Source: Streptomyces caeruleatus
GTDB taxonomy: Bacteria; Actinomycetota; Actinomycetes; Streptomycetales; Streptomycetaceae
Direction of reading: 5' to 3'
NCBI RefSeq assembly: GCF_001514235.1
Contig: NZ_KQ948928.1
Coordinates: 578,428 to 642,427 of the forward strand
DNA: 64,000 bases
In this document: positions 47,778 through 57,149 of the stretch, one piece after another
Layout: each line of letters starts with the position of its first letter
How positions within the stretch are numbered: position 1 is the first letter of the stretch
The notes under the pieces: model-generated
The model's input: only the letters and a program-made list of their open reading frames with translations
The model's database searches: none
Told to the model about the DNA's origin: nothing
Program-made: the position numbers and the translations under genes

Positions 47778-50162
47778 ATGCCCGCGAACGGCGCTCCTAC
47801 GAAGATCACCCAGGGGACCCGGACCAAGGGCGGCATCGGTGAGTCGACCCTCCGCCCGGACGGCACCCTCAAGGTCACCGGCGAGTTCGCCTACTCGTCC
47901 GACATGTGGCACGAGGACATGCTCTGGGGGCAGATCCTCCGCTCGACCGTCGCGCACGCCGAGATCGTGTCCATCGACACGAGCGAGGCCCTCGCCATGG
48001 CCGGTGTCTACGCCGTCATGACGTACGACGACCTGCCGACCGACGTGCGGAACTACGGCCTGGAGATCCAGGACACCCCGGTCCTCGCCCACGGCAAGGT
48101 ACGCCACCACGGTGAGCCGGTTGCGATCGTCGCCGCCGACCACCCGGAGACGGCGCGCCGCGCCGCCGCCAAGATCAAGGTCGACTACCGCGAGCTGCCC
48201 GTCATCACCGACGAGGCCTCCGCGACCGCCCCGGACGCGATCCTCGTCCACGAGGGCCGCGACGACCACCACAGCGGCCACGTCCCGCACCCCAACATCG
48301 TCCACCGCCAGCCGATCCTCCGCGGCGACGCGGCGGCGGCCGCCGAGCGGGCCGACTTCGTCGTCAAGGGCGAGTACACCTTCGGCATGCAGGACCAGGC
48401 CTTCCTCGGCCCCGAGTCGGGTCTCGCCGTGCCGGACGAGGACGGTGGCGTCCACCTCTACATCGCCACCCAGTGGCTGCACTCCGACCTGAAGCAGATC
48501 GCGCCGGTCCTCGGCCTGCCCGAGCGCAAGGTCCGCATGACGCTCTCCGGCGTCGGCGGTGCCTTCGGCGGCCGCGAGGACCTGTCGATGCAGATCCACG
48601 CCTGTCTGCTGGCGATGCGCACCGGCAAACCGGTCAAGATCGTCTACAACCGCTTCGAGTCCTTCTTCGGGCACGTCCACCGCCACCCCGCCAAGCTCTA
48701 CTACGAGCACGGCGCCACGAAGGACGGCAAGCTCACCCACGTGAAGTGCCGGATCGTGCTGGACGGCGGCGCGTACGCCTCCGCCTCCCCGGCCGTCGTC
48801 GGCAACGCCTCCTCGCTGTCGATCGGCCCGTACGTGGTCGACGACGTCGACATCGAGGCCATCGCCCTCTACACCAACAACCCGCCCTGCGGCGCCATGC
48901 GCGGCTTCGGCGCGGTCCAGGCGTGCTTCGCCTACGAGGCGCAGATGGACAAGCTCGCCGACGCCGTCGGTATGGACCGGGTGGCGTTCCGGCAGCTCAA
49001 CGCGATGGAGCAGGGCACGATCATGCCGACGGGCCAGCCCGTCGACTCGCCGGCCCCGGTCGCCGAACTGCTGCGCCGCGTCAAGGCGATGCCGCTGCCT
49101 CCCGAGCGCCAGTGGGAGTCCAGCGAGGGCTCGGACGTACGGCAGCTGCCGGGCGGTCTGTCCAACACCACGCACGGTGAAGGCGTCGTCCGGGGTGTCG
49201 GCTACGCGGTCGGCATCAAGAACGTCGGTTTCTCCGAGGGCTTCGACGACTACTCCACCGCCAAGGTGCGCATGGAGGTCATCGCCGGCCAGCCCGTCGC
49301 CACCGTGCACACCGCGATGGCCGAGGTCGGCCAGGGCGGCGTCACCGTCCACGCGCAGATCGCCCGCACCGAGCTGGGCGTCACCCAGGTCACCATCCAC
49401 CCCGCGGACACCCAGGTCGGCTCGGCCGGTTCGACGTCCGCCTCCCGGCAGACGTACGTCACCGGCGGCGCCGTCAAGAACTCCTGCGAGCTGGTCCGCG
49501 AGAAGGTCCTGGAGATCGGGCGCCGCAAGTTCGGCTCCTACCACCCCGCCTGGGCCACCGCCGAGCTGCTCCTGGAGGGCGGCAAGGTCGTCACCGACGG
49601 CGGCGAAGTGCTCGCCGACCTCGTCGACGTACTCGAAGGCGAGAGCGTCGAGGTTGAGGCCGAGTGGCGGCACCGCCCCACCGAGGCCTTCGACCTGCGC
49701 ACCGGCCAGGGCAACGGCCACGTCCAGTACTCCTTCGCCGCGCACCGCGCCGTCGTCGAGGTCGACACCGAACTCGGCCTGGTCAAGGTGATCGAGCTGG
49801 CCTGCGCCCAGGACGTCGGCAAGGCGCTCAACCCGCTGTCCGTCATCGGCCAGATCCAGGGCGGCACGCTCCAGGGCATGGGCGTCGCGGTGATGGAGGA
49901 GATCATCGTCGACCCCAAGACCGCGAAGGTCAGGAACCCGTCCTTCACGGACTACCTGCTCCCCACGATCCTCGACACGCCGATCATCCCCGTCGACGTG
50001 CTCGAACTCGCCGACGACCACGCCCCGTACGGGCTGCGGGGCATCGGCGAGGCCCCCACCCTGTCGTCGACCCCGGCCGTCCTCGCGGCGATCCGGAACG
50101 CGACCGGGCTGGAGCTCAACCGCACGCCGGTACGTCCGGAGCACCTCACCGGAACGGCGTAG
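47778..50162 (+). CDS. xdhA: Xanthine dehydrogenase molybdenum-binding subunit
   Basis: ATG at 47778 gives 794 residues. The aldehyde oxidase/xanthine dehydrogenase a/b-hammerhead domain (about 25-135) is followed by the molybdopterin domain with QDQAFLGPESGLA, GVGGAFGGREDLSMQ, PCGAMRGFGAVQ and the catalytic glutamate in LRGIGEAPTLSSTP. The frame is open further upstream, but that part overlaps the iron-sulfur gene. It oxidises hypoxanthine or xanthine to urate at a molybdenum centre. It is the last subunit gene and is followed by a terminator. Confidence 0.95.
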   Translation: MPANGAPTKITQGTRTKGGIGESTLRPDGTLKVTGEFAYSSDMWHEDMLWGQILRSTVAHAEIVSIDTSEALAMAGVYAVMTYDDLPTDVRNYGLEIQDTPVLAHGKVRHHGEPVAIVAADHPETARRAAAKIKVDYRELPVITDEASATAPDAILVHEGRDDHHSGHVPHPNIVHRQPILRGDAAAAAERADFVVKGEYTFGMQDQAFLGPESGLAVPDEDGGVHLYIATQWLHSDLKQIAPVLGLPERKVRMTLSGVGGAFGGREDLSMQIHACLLAMRTGKPVKIVYNRFESFFGHVHRHPAKLYYEHGATKDGKLTHVKCRIVLDGGAYASASPAVVGNASSLSIGPYVVDDVDIEAIALYTNNPPCGAMRGFGAVQACFAYEAQMDKLADAVGMDRVAFRQLNAMEQGTIMPTGQPVDSPAPVAELLRRVKAMPLPPERQWESSEGSDVRQLPGGLSNTTHGEGVVRGVGYAVGIKNVGFSEGFDDYSTAKVRMEVIAGQPVATVHTAMAEVGQGGVTVHAQIARTELGVTQVTIHPADTQVGSAGSTSASRQTYVTGGAVKNSCELVREKVLEIGRRKFGSYHPAWATAELLLEGGKVVTDGGEVLADLVDVLEGESVEVEAEWRHRPTEAFDLRTGQGNGHVQYSFAAHRAVVEVDTELGLVKVIELACAQDVGKALNPLSVIGQIQGGTLQGMGVAVMEEIIVDPKTAKVRNPSFTDYLLPTILDTPIIPVDVLELADDHAPYGLRGIGEAPTLSSTPAVLAAIRNATGLELNRTPVRPEHLTGTA

Positions 50163-50169
50163 CAAAGCT

Positions 50170-50215
50170 CTCCGGGCGGCGCCGGGAACGTCACACTTCG
50201 CCGCGCCGCCCGGAG
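50170..50215 (+). terminator. Terminator hairpin after xdhA
   Basis: CTCCGGGCGGCGC at 50170-50182 and GCGCCGCCCGGAG at 50203-50215 form a perfect 13-bp stem, seven bases after the xdhA stop. It may separate or reduce transcription into the permease gene. Confidence 0.75.
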
Positions 50216-50407
50216 GAACCAAGTACCGCACCGCTCGCGGCACTTGACTCCCCAGCAAGTACCAGCACCACGGATGCCGTTCACCGGATCCTGAATCGTT
50301 CGTCTCGGGCCGTCCCCCGGGTCGTGCGGCCGAAGCACCTTCCCAAATCCCGCTGCCGTCAGGGCGGCCGCGCGGGTGCCCCTTTGAACCTTGGGAGTAG
50401 GCCCCAC

Positions 50408-51868
50408 ATGACCCAGCAGTCACTGGAGCCGACGACGTCGGCCGAAGACGCGGGAGAAGGAACCCGCGTCCCGGCCGGCAGGTCGTGGCTCGACCGGTAC
50501 TTCCACATATCCCACCGAGGATCCACGGTCGCGCGTGAGGTGCGCGGCGGCGTCACCACCTTCATGGCGATGGCGTACATCCTCCTGCTCAACCCGTTGA
50601 TCCTGTCCGGCAAGGACGTCGCCGGGGACATGCTCGCCCAGAAGGCCCTCATCACCGCGACCGCGTTCGCGGCGGCCTTCACCACGCTCCTGATGGGCTT
50701 CTTCGGCAAGGTGCCGCTGGCCCTCGCCGCGGGCCTGTCCGTCTCCGGCGTCCTCGCCTCGCAGGTCGCCCCGCAGATGACGTGGCCGCAGGCCATGGGC
50801 ATGTGTGTGATGTACGGCGTGGTCATCATGCTGCTGGTCGTCACCGGCCTGCGCGAGATGATCATGAACGCGATCCCGCTGGCGCTGAAGCACGCGATCA
50901 CCATGGGCATCGGCCTGTTCGTGGCGCTGATCGGCTTCGCCAAGGCCGGTTTCGTGCACCAGGGCGAGTCCACCCTGGTCACCCTCGGCCCGGCCGGTGA
51001 ACTGGCCGGCTGGCCGGTGCTGCTCTTCGCCGTCACGCTGCTCGCGATCTTCATGCTCCAGGCGCGCGGCGTCCCCGGCGCCATCCTGATCGGCATCGTC
51101 GGCGGCACCGTCCTCGCCGTCGCCCTCAACGCCTTCGACGTCATCGACCCCAAGCAGTGGGCGGGCGGCGCCGCACCCGAACTGCACGGCAGCGCGGTGT
51201 CCATGCCCGACTTCTCGATCTTCGGCAACGTCGAGTTCGGCGGCTGGGGCGAGGTCGGCGCGATGACGGTCGGCATGATCGTGTTCACGCTCGTGCTCGC
51301 CGGGTTCTTCGACGCGATGGCGACGATCATCGGCGTCGGCACCGAGGCCAAGCTCGCCGACGACAAGGGCCGGATGCCGGGCCTGTCCAAGGCGCTGTTC
51401 ATCGACGGCGCGGGCGGTGCGATCGGAGGCGTGGCGGGCGCGTCGGGCCAGACGGTGTTCGTCGAGTCGGCGACCGGCGTGGGCGAGGGCGCCCGCACGG
51501 GTCTCTCCTCGGTCGTCACCGGCCTGTTCTTCGCGGCCTGTCTGTTCTTCACCCCGCTCACGGCGATCGTGCCGGGCGAGGTCGCGGCCGCCGCCCTGGT
51601 GGTGATCGGCGCCATGATGATGATGAACGCGCGGCACGTGGACTGGGCCGACCGGGCCACCGCGATCCCGGTGTTCCTCACCGTCGTGCTCATGCCGTTC
51701 ACCTACTCGATCACGGCCGGTGTCGCGGCCGGCGTCATCTCCTACGTCGCCATCAAGATCGCGCAGGGCAAGGCGCGGGAGATCGGGGCCTTCATGTGGG
51801 CCCTGACAGGCATCTTCATCGTCTATTTCGCCCTCAATCCCATTGAGAGCTGGATGGGCGTGCACTAG
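50408..51868 (+). CDS. Purine permease, NCS2/AzgA family
   Basis: ATG at 50408 gives 486 residues with about 12-14 membrane helices. EVRGGVTTFMAMAYILLLNP near the start and LVLAGFFDAMATIIGVGTEA, GASGQTVFVESATGVGEGAR further on are signatures of the AzgA-type guanine/hypoxanthine transporters, which are proton symporters. Its position after the xanthine dehydrogenase genes indicates uptake of the purine substrate. The 245-base leader after the terminator probably contains its own promoter. Confidence 0.92.
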   Translation: MTQQSLEPTTSAEDAGEGTRVPAGRSWLDRYFHISHRGSTVAREVRGGVTTFMAMAYILLLNPLILSGKDVAGDMLAQKALITATAFAAAFTTLLMGFFGKVPLALAAGLSVSGVLASQVAPQMTWPQAMGMCVMYGVVIMLLVVTGLREMIMNAIPLALKHAITMGIGLFVALIGFAKAGFVHQGESTLVTLGPAGELAGWPVLLFAVTLLAIFMLQARGVPGAILIGIVGGTVLAVALNAFDVIDPKQWAGGAAPELHGSAVSMPDFSIFGNVEFGGWGEVGAMTVGMIVFTLVLAGFFDAMATIIGVGTEAKLADDKGRMPGLSKALFIDGAGGAIGGVAGASGQTVFVESATGVGEGARTGLSSVVTGLFFAACLFFTPLTAIVPGEVAAAALVVIGAMMMMNARHVDWADRATAIPVFLTVVLMPFTYSITAGVAAGVISYVAIKIAQGKAREIGAFMWALTGIFIVYFALNPIESWMGVH

Positions 51869-51925
51869 GCGCCTCCCGGCAACCGGGAATCGCCCTCCAC
51901 ACAACCGCCTTAAGGAGACCGACAG

Positions 51926-53077
51926 ATGCTGGACATCGCCGAAGAGCTGCACCGGTGGGTCGAGCAGGGACGTGACTTCGCCGTGGCCACCGTGGTGGCG
52001 GTCGGCGGCAGCGCACCCCGGCAACCCGGTGCCGCGCTCGCGGTGGACGCCGACGGCACGGCCATCGGCTCGGTCTCCGGCGGCTGTGTGGAGGGCGCGG
52101 TGTACGAGCTGTGCCAACAGGCGCTGCGGGACGGCGAGACGGTCCTGGAGCGCTTCGGCTACAGCGACGACGACGCCTTCGCGGTCGGACTGACCTGCGG
52201 CGGCATCATCGACATCCTCGTCACGCCGGTACGGGCCGCCGACCCGTACCGCCCGGTTCTCGCGGCCGCGCTGCGGGCGGCCGCGAGCGGGGAGACGGCG
52301 GCCGTGGCCCGGATCGTGTCCGGGCCGGCCGAACTGATGGGCCACGCTCTGCTCGTCGACCCCGACGGCGGTTACGACGGCGGCTTCGGCGCCCACCCCG
52401 AACTGGACCGTACGGTCGCGGCGGAGGCCGGCGCCCTCCTGGACGCGGGCCGCACCGGCACCCTGGAGATCGGCGAACAGGGCTCGCGCTGCGGCGCCCC
52501 GCTCACGGTCCTCGTCGAGTCCTCGGTCCCGGCGCCCCGGATGATCGTCTTCGGCGCCATCGACTTCGCGTCGGCGCTGGTGCGCGTCGGCAAGTTCCTG
52601 AACTACCACGTGACCGTGTGCGACGCCCGCCCGGTCTTCGCGACGAAGGCCCGCTTCCCGGAGGCCGACGAGATCGTCGTCGAGTGGCCGCACAAGTACC
52701 TGGAGCGGACGTCCGTCGACGCCCGGACGGTCCTGTGCGTCCTCACCCACGACGCCAAGTTCGACGTACCCCTGCTCCGGCTCGCGCTGCGGCTGCCGGT
52801 CGCGTACGTCGGCGCGATGGGCTCCCGCCGCACCCACCTGGACCGCAACGACCGGCTCAGGGAAGTCGGCGTGAGCGAACTGGAGCTGGCCCGGCTCAGG
52901 TCCCCCATCGGACTGGACCTCGGCGCCCGCACCCCGGAGGAGACGGCCCTGTCGATCGCCGCGGAGATCGTCGCGAGCCGGCGGGGCGGCAGCGGGGTGT
53001 CCCTGACGGGGGCTCACACACCGATCCATCACGACGCGGCCGGGCGGCCCGCGGGGCGGATCGGCTCGGTGGCGTAA
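51926..53077 (+). CDS. XdhC-family xanthine dehydrogenase maturation factor
   Basis: The 383-residue protein has an XdhC_CoxI domain at the start (FAVATVVAVGGSAPRQPGA, SGGCVEGAVYE and GLTCGGIIDILV, with two conserved cysteines). The C-terminal XdhC Rossmann domain follows (IVFGAIDFASALVRVGKFLNY). XdhC binds molybdenum cofactor, promotes its sulfuration and inserts it into xanthine dehydrogenase. AAGGAG precedes the ATG, 57 bases after the permease, so the permease and maturation genes share a transcript. Confidence 0.92.
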   Translation: MLDIAEELHRWVEQGRDFAVATVVAVGGSAPRQPGAALAVDADGTAIGSVSGGCVEGAVYELCQQALRDGETVLERFGYSDDDAFAVGLTCGGIIDILVTPVRAADPYRPVLAAALRAAASGETAAVARIVSGPAELMGHALLVDPDGGYDGGFGAHPELDRTVAAEAGALLDAGRTGTLEIGEQGSRCGAPLTVLVESSVPAPRMIVFGAIDFASALVRVGKFLNYHVTVCDARPVFATKARFPEADEIVVEWPHKYLERTSVDARTVLCVLTHDAKFDVPLLRLALRLPVAYVGAMGSRRTHLDRNDRLREVGVSELELARLRSPIGLDLGARTPEETALSIAAEIVASRRGGSGVSLTGAHTPIHHDAAGRPAGRIGSVA

Positions 53078-53153
53078 CGGCGCGAGTCGCCGTACGACGC
53101 CCATCGGCGCGTACACGTTTTCCTGAGAATGAGAATGAGAACGAGGGGGATTC

Positions 53154-54020
53154 TTGGACAGCGAAGAGCTGTTCCTGAGGCAGGACGCCGCATTTCTCGA
53201 AACGCCCGAAGGGGTGCTGCTCAGAGGAGGAGGTGAGGATTTCTTTCTGAAAGGGAAATCCGCCTACCGCTGGCTCACGGCATTAGCACCCGCGCTCTCC
53301 GTCGGATGCACGGCCGAGCGCCTGTGCGCCGGGCTCGACGCGGAGCGGACGGCGGCGGTGCGGCGGCTGCTCGCCCAGCTGGTGCGCAGCGGCTTCCTCC
53401 GGGTTCGCCGCGTCGAGCCGGAGGGACTGCTGGACGCGGACCCGAGCCCGGTTCGCCGAGCAGATCTCCTTCCTCGCACATCACACGGACACGCCGCAGG
53501 CCGCCTTCCGGAAGGTCAGGGAGGCCAGGGTGCTGGCGATCGGCGAAGGCCCCGCCGCCGCGTCGGCGGTACGTCTGCTGCTGCGCAACGGTGTGCGGCA
53601 GGTGGCCCTGTGCGGCTCCGTCGACGACGCCCCCGACGGCCTGGAACTGTTCCCCGGGCAGGACGACGCGGCCGTCCTCGGGCGAGCCGCGAGCTGGCGC
53701 CCCGCCGCCCTCCTCGTCCTCCCGCAAGGCCCGTCGGCCGGTCTCGTCGCCGCCCTCGCCGACCACGCCGCGCAGCGCGGACTGCTGTTCCTCGCCGGGG
53801 ACGCGAGAGCCGACCGACTGCTGCTCGGCCCACTGGTGCGGCAAGGCGTGACGGGTGACGCATGCCGGCACTGTCTCCAGCTCAGGATCGCGCGGACGGA
53901 AACCACGGAAACGTCGGCCGCGCAGGGGGATCCGCCCGTCGAGCTCTTCCCGGAAGAGCACACGGGAACCCCTGGTCGCCCACCCGTCATGCCCGCACTG
54001 CAGCCACGAGGAAACTCTCG
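53154..54020 (+). pseudogene. Decayed ThiF-like TOMM maturation protein (frameshifted)
   Basis: TTG at 53154 after GAGGGGG opens a good frame (LFLRQDAAFLETPEGVLLRG, FFLKGKSAYRWLTALAPAL) that matches thiazole/oxazole RiPP maturation proteins of the ThiF-like class. At about 53440 the homology moves to another frame (FAEQISFLAHHTDTPQAAFR, ARVLAIGEGPAAASAVRLLL, DACRHCLQLR). Near 53960 it moves again (REPLVAHPSCPHCSHEE). Two frameshifts break the gene; the C-x2-C zinc pairs survive in separate frames. No precursor peptide or YcaO gene is adjacent. Sequencing error is possible, but two shifts plus a chimeric end favour decay. Confidence 0.65.
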
Positions 54021-54062
54021 GCGAATGCACCGAACGCATGCTGGAACTGTCCTCCGGACGCC

Positions 54063-54401
54063 ATGTTCACCGGTTCGGACGGGGACGTGGCCACCGCCGC
54101 CGTCAAGGCCCTCGGCATCGGCCCGGTCGTCGGCAACCGCACCTGGGGCGGCGTGAACGTGATGGACTGGAACTTCTCCCTCGCCGACGGCACCGGCCTC
54201 ATCCTCCCGCGCGAGGCCTACTGGCTGACCCACCAGGGCTGGCACGCCGAGAACCACGGGATCGCACCGGACATCGAAGTCCCCTGCACCCCCGAGGACT
54301 GGCTCCAGAACCGAGACCCCCACCTGGAGGCGGCGGTACACGCAGCCCTGACCCGCCTCACCGCACAACCGCCGGCGACACCACCGCGTCCGGCCTGGTG
54401 A
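54063..54401 (+). pseudogene. C-terminal fragment of a tricorn-like S41 peptidase
   Basis: The frame gives GSDGDVATAAVKALGIGPVVG, RTWGGVNVMDWNFSLADGT, HAENHGIAPDIEVPCTPEDW and NRDPHLEAAVHAALTRL. These match the C-terminal end of tricorn-type S41 proteases. The catalytic serine region and everything before are missing. The fragment directly follows the broken ThiF-like gene, and the two run together through a chimeric junction near 54050. Confidence 0.7.
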
Positions 54402-54438
54402 TACGAGGCCACCTTCGCGACAGAGCCCCAGACAGGGC

Positions 54439-55704
54439 CTAGGCCCGCGGCGCCGGCTGGTCGGGCCAGGCGAAGGCGTAGGCGGGCTCGCCGCCCCGGC
54501 TGATCCTGGTGTAACGGAGGAGTTCGCGCACGATGCCCGCGTTGCCCATCGCCCAGCCGGTCTCCGGTTCGAGGTCGGTCGGGTCGGCGCGGTGCTCGAC
54601 GTTCGACCAGCGGGCGCCCGCGGCGTCGCGGACGGCGTGCGAGGCGATGTCGGCGACGAGGACGTCGGCGAACTCGGGGGAGTCGCCCTGCTCGGCGATC
54701 CGGTCGCAGGCCAGCGCCAGCACGCCCGCCGTACCGCAGCAACGGCCGTTGTTGTCCCAGAACCCCGGACGCAGCCGACGCGGCACACCGGAGTGCCTGA
54801 CGGTGTGCCAGCAGCGGTCGGCGAGGGCCGGCCAGGGGGCCGAGTCACCGAACAGGTCCCTCAGCAGCCGGAAGACCTGGGCGTCACCGCTCGGCCCGTG
54901 ACACCAGCCGTAGTTGTACCGCTCGACGACGTCGGGGCGGTGGTGCGGGTCGGAGTGCGGAACGAGAAACCCGTCGGGCCCGCCCTCGCCGCGTGACACG
55001 ACGTCCGCCGCACCGGCCAGCGCGAGCTCGACGAGGTCCTCGCGCCCGGTCGCGTGGCCGACCGCGGCCAGCCCGTACACGATGCCGAGCGTGCCGTGCG
55101 AGATGTGGTGCATACGCCCGGGTGCGCCGGGCCGGAACTGCCACCGCACCCCCGCAGGGGTCTGCTCGGCACTGCGGGCGTAGGGCTCCACCGCCTGGAC
55201 GGCCAGATCCTCCGCCCCGAGCAGAAGCGCCCCCAGCCCGATACCCGCGTTGCCGCCCATCAGCTCGTACAGCTCACCCCAGCGCTCCCCGTCGAACCGC
55301 GACCGCACCAGCCCCACAGCCCGGTCCGCCGCGTGGCCGGCCGCGGTGTCGCCCAGGTCGTCGTGGACGGCCCGCAGCACCAGGGCCATCCCGATGCGTC
55401 CGAAGTACAGGGAGTCGTCCTCCACACTCTCCACGGCCCCCGCCAGCCCACGGGCGGCGCGCAGGGCGACATCCGCGTAGGAGTCGTCACCGAAATGCCG
55501 CCAGGCCTCCAGGAGGACCGGAACGACTCCGGCCGTGCCGTTGTAGAGCATGGGTTCCAGCCCGCCGTCGGAGGCCCTGACCGGCCACCCGATCCCGCCC
55601 TCACCCCCGTCGTCCCGCGCGACGGACACCAGCCACCGCAGCCCCTCCACGGCCAACGCCTCAACTTCGCCCGCCGCCAACCCCGTTGCCTCAGTCGTCG
55701 CCAT
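54439..55704 (-). CDS. LanC-like cyclase family protein
   Basis: The 421-residue protein is an alpha-toroid LanC-like protein with repeated glycine-turn helices (GTAGVVPVLLEA, GNAGIGLGALLLGAED, SHGTLGIVYGLAAVG). The zinc ligands are C268 in NYGWCHG and C322/C323 in GRCCGTAG. The second site is therefore Cys-Cys, not the Cys-His of NisC. The histidine in ISHGTLG is the likely acid/base residue. LanC proteins form thioether rings in lanthipeptides; LanC-like relatives add thiols to other substrates. No dehydratase or precursor is nearby except the broken RiPP-like gene, so the substrate is open. Confidence 0.85.
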   Translation of the reverse strand: MATTEATGLAAGEVEALAVEGLRWLVSVARDDGGEGGIGWPVRASDGGLEPMLYNGTAGVVPVLLEAWRHFGDDSYADVALRAARGLAGAVESVEDDSLYFGRIGMALVLRAVHDDLGDTAAGHAADRAVGLVRSRFDGERWGELYELMGGNAGIGLGALLLGAEDLAVQAVEPYARSAEQTPAGVRWQFRPGAPGRMHHISHGTLGIVYGLAAVGHATGREDLVELALAGAADVVSRGEGGPDGFLVPHSDPHHRPDVVERYNYGWCHGPSGDAQVFRLLRDLFGDSAPWPALADRCWHTVRHSGVPRRLRPGFWDNNGRCCGTAGVLALACDRIAEQGDSPEFADVLVADIASHAVRDAAGARWSNVEHRADPTDLEPETGWAMGNAGIVRELLRYTRISRGGEPAYAFAWPDQPAPRA

Positions 55705-55770
55705 GCCTTCACTCTGACACGGTCACCAGCCAGGCAACCCCGCGGACCACACCCCCGGCGCCCCGCCCTC

Positions 55771-56211
55771 TCAGCCTCCCCGAAGCAACCGATTCACAGC
55801 CCGCCCGAACACATACCGCCCCACCGGCCCAAGCACCCCGTCCCATCCCCCCGGCAGGCCCCGCACGCCGATCTCCTCCCGCCACACCACCCGCGCACGC
55901 CCGCCCGGCCCGGGCCGTACCTCGATCTCGGCCCAGCCCCTGACCACCCGGCCCCGCTTCTCCAGCCGGCACAGCCCCGGCGTGTCGTCGCCCGGTGGCT
56001 GCCACACCGTGACCTCCATCGGGTCGGCGAAGGAGAGGGGGCCGATGCCGGTGCGGGCCACGACGAGGGTGCCCTCGTGGGTGGGTGCGCAGGGGGTGAC
56101 CTCGATGCGGGTCAGGGGGACGGCCCGGGCGTGGCGGGGCCACTGCGTGAGGCGGCGCCAGGCCTCGTCGAGGGGGAGCGGAGCCGTGCGTTCGAGCTGG
56201 AAGTTCGCCAC
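55771..56211 (-). CDS. SRPBCC (START-like) family protein
   Basis: The 146-residue protein begins MANFQLERTAPLPLDEAWRRL and has the helix-grip pattern of SRPBCC/polyketide cyclase-like proteins. RGWAEIEVRPGPGGRARVVW lies in the beta-sheet, and a long C-terminal helix follows (GPVGRYVFGRAVNRLLRG). Such proteins bind a hydrophobic ligand in a central cavity. The role is unknown. It lies 67 bases before the LanC-like gene in the same direction. Confidence 0.8.
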   Translation of the reverse strand: MANFQLERTAPLPLDEAWRRLTQWPRHARAVPLTRIEVTPCAPTHEGTLVVARTGIGPLSFADPMEVTVWQPPGDDTPGLCRLEKRGRVVRGWAEIEVRPGPGGRARVVWREEIGVRGLPGGWDGVLGPVGRYVFGRAVNRLLRGG

Positions 56212-56271
56212 GAGGGGATCTTAGGGAATCGGACCTGGTCGTAGGCTCGGTCGGCCCCGGGGCGCCCGGTC

Positions 56272-57065
56272 CTACCGGTACACCTTCCCGGCCTCGGCTT
56301 CCCCCGGCGCGAGCAACTGCGGCACGGTCACGAGCACGAAGCCGCGGGCCTTCAGCGCGTCGATGATCCCGGGCACGGCCGGGACGGTGCCGTCGTAGAG
56401 GTCGTGCAGCAGGATGATGCCGTCGCGGTCCGTCTGGGCGACGACGCGCTGGTGGATGAGGGCGGAGTCCTTGGTCGCGTAGTCCTTGGCGGTCACGCTC
56501 CACAGGACCTCGGCCATGCCGAGTTCGCGGCAGATCTCGTGCACCGTGTCGTTGGTCCGGCCCTGCGGCGGGCGCATCAGTGTGGGGCGCCGTCCGATGA
56601 GGCGCTCTATCTCCTTGTTGGGGCGGTCCAGTTCCTCACGTATCTCGTCCGGCTCCAGCTCGGTGAGCCGGTGGTGGTTCCAGGTGTGGTTGGCCACCTC
56701 ATGGCCCTCGTCGGCCATGCGTCTGACGAGCTCCGGGTACTTGGCGATGTGGTTCCTGCCCATGAGGAAGAAGGTCGCGGGGACCTGCTTGTCCTTGAGG
56801 ATGTCGAGCAGTCGGGCCGAGTGCTCGCTGGGTCCGGCGTCGAAGGTCAGCGCGACGCTCCCCCAGAGGGGGTGCCCCCATTCGCTGCGCTCGCCTTGCG
56901 GCAGTCGACGGTGCCGAGGCGGGCGGCCTTGGTGTGGGACGTGGCCTGTGCCCGGGCTTCGCCGGGCGACGTGGTGTCCAGGCGCACGTACTGCGTGAAG
57001 GCCACCAAGGAAGCGGCCGCCACCAGAACGGCAGCGGCACACAACCAGACCCAACGTTTCTTCAT
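56272..57065 (-). pseudogene. Polysaccharide deacetylase broken by a short palindromic insert
   Basis: The N-terminus is in the frame of ATG 57065: a signal/anchor helix (MKKRWVWLCAAAVLVAAASL) followed by TVDCRKA. The NodB catalytic domain is in another frame: VALTFDAGPSEHSARLLDIL, VANHTWNHHRLTELE (metal histidines), RPPQGRTND and IILLHDLYDG. Between them lies about 35 bases of palindromic, repeat-like sequence at 56858-56892 that shifts the frame. The intact protein would remove acetyl groups from cell-wall or other N-acetylated glycans. As it stands no full enzyme can be made without frameshifting. Confidence 0.75.
56858..56892. repeat. Palindromic insert in the deacetylase gene
   Basis: GCTCCCCCAGAGGGGGTGCC and the following CCCATTCGCTGCGCTC form overlapping hairpins (CCCCC-AGA-GGGGG and GGGGGTGCCCCC). 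The sequence has the look of small repetitive palindromes in Streptomyces genomes and interrupts an otherwise continuous NodB reading frame. Confidence 0.6.
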
Positions 57066-57089
57066 CTTGTTGATCGGAAAGGCATGCGC

Positions 57090-57125
57090 GACTATGCATG
57101 GCGAGTATACATGTCATGCATAGTC
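57090..57125. promoter_or_regulatory. AT-rich 10-bp inverted repeat upstream of the deacetylase gene
   Basis: GACTATGCAT at 57090-57099 and ATGCATAGTC at 57116-57125 are perfect complements around a 16-base centre that contains GTATAC. The block is unusually AT-rich for this DNA. It lies 25-60 bases before the deacetylase start and just past the end of the GH43 gene. A GntR- or MarR-type operator is plausible. Confidence 0.5.
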
Positions 57126-57149
57126 AAGACTCCGGCCTGACCTGCGGGT

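Noticed and set aside
50420..53116. 898-codon minus-strand frame opposite the purine permease and XdhC genes
   Set aside because: Rich in Asp, His, Gly and Arg with no domain; the plus strand has two well-defined genes.
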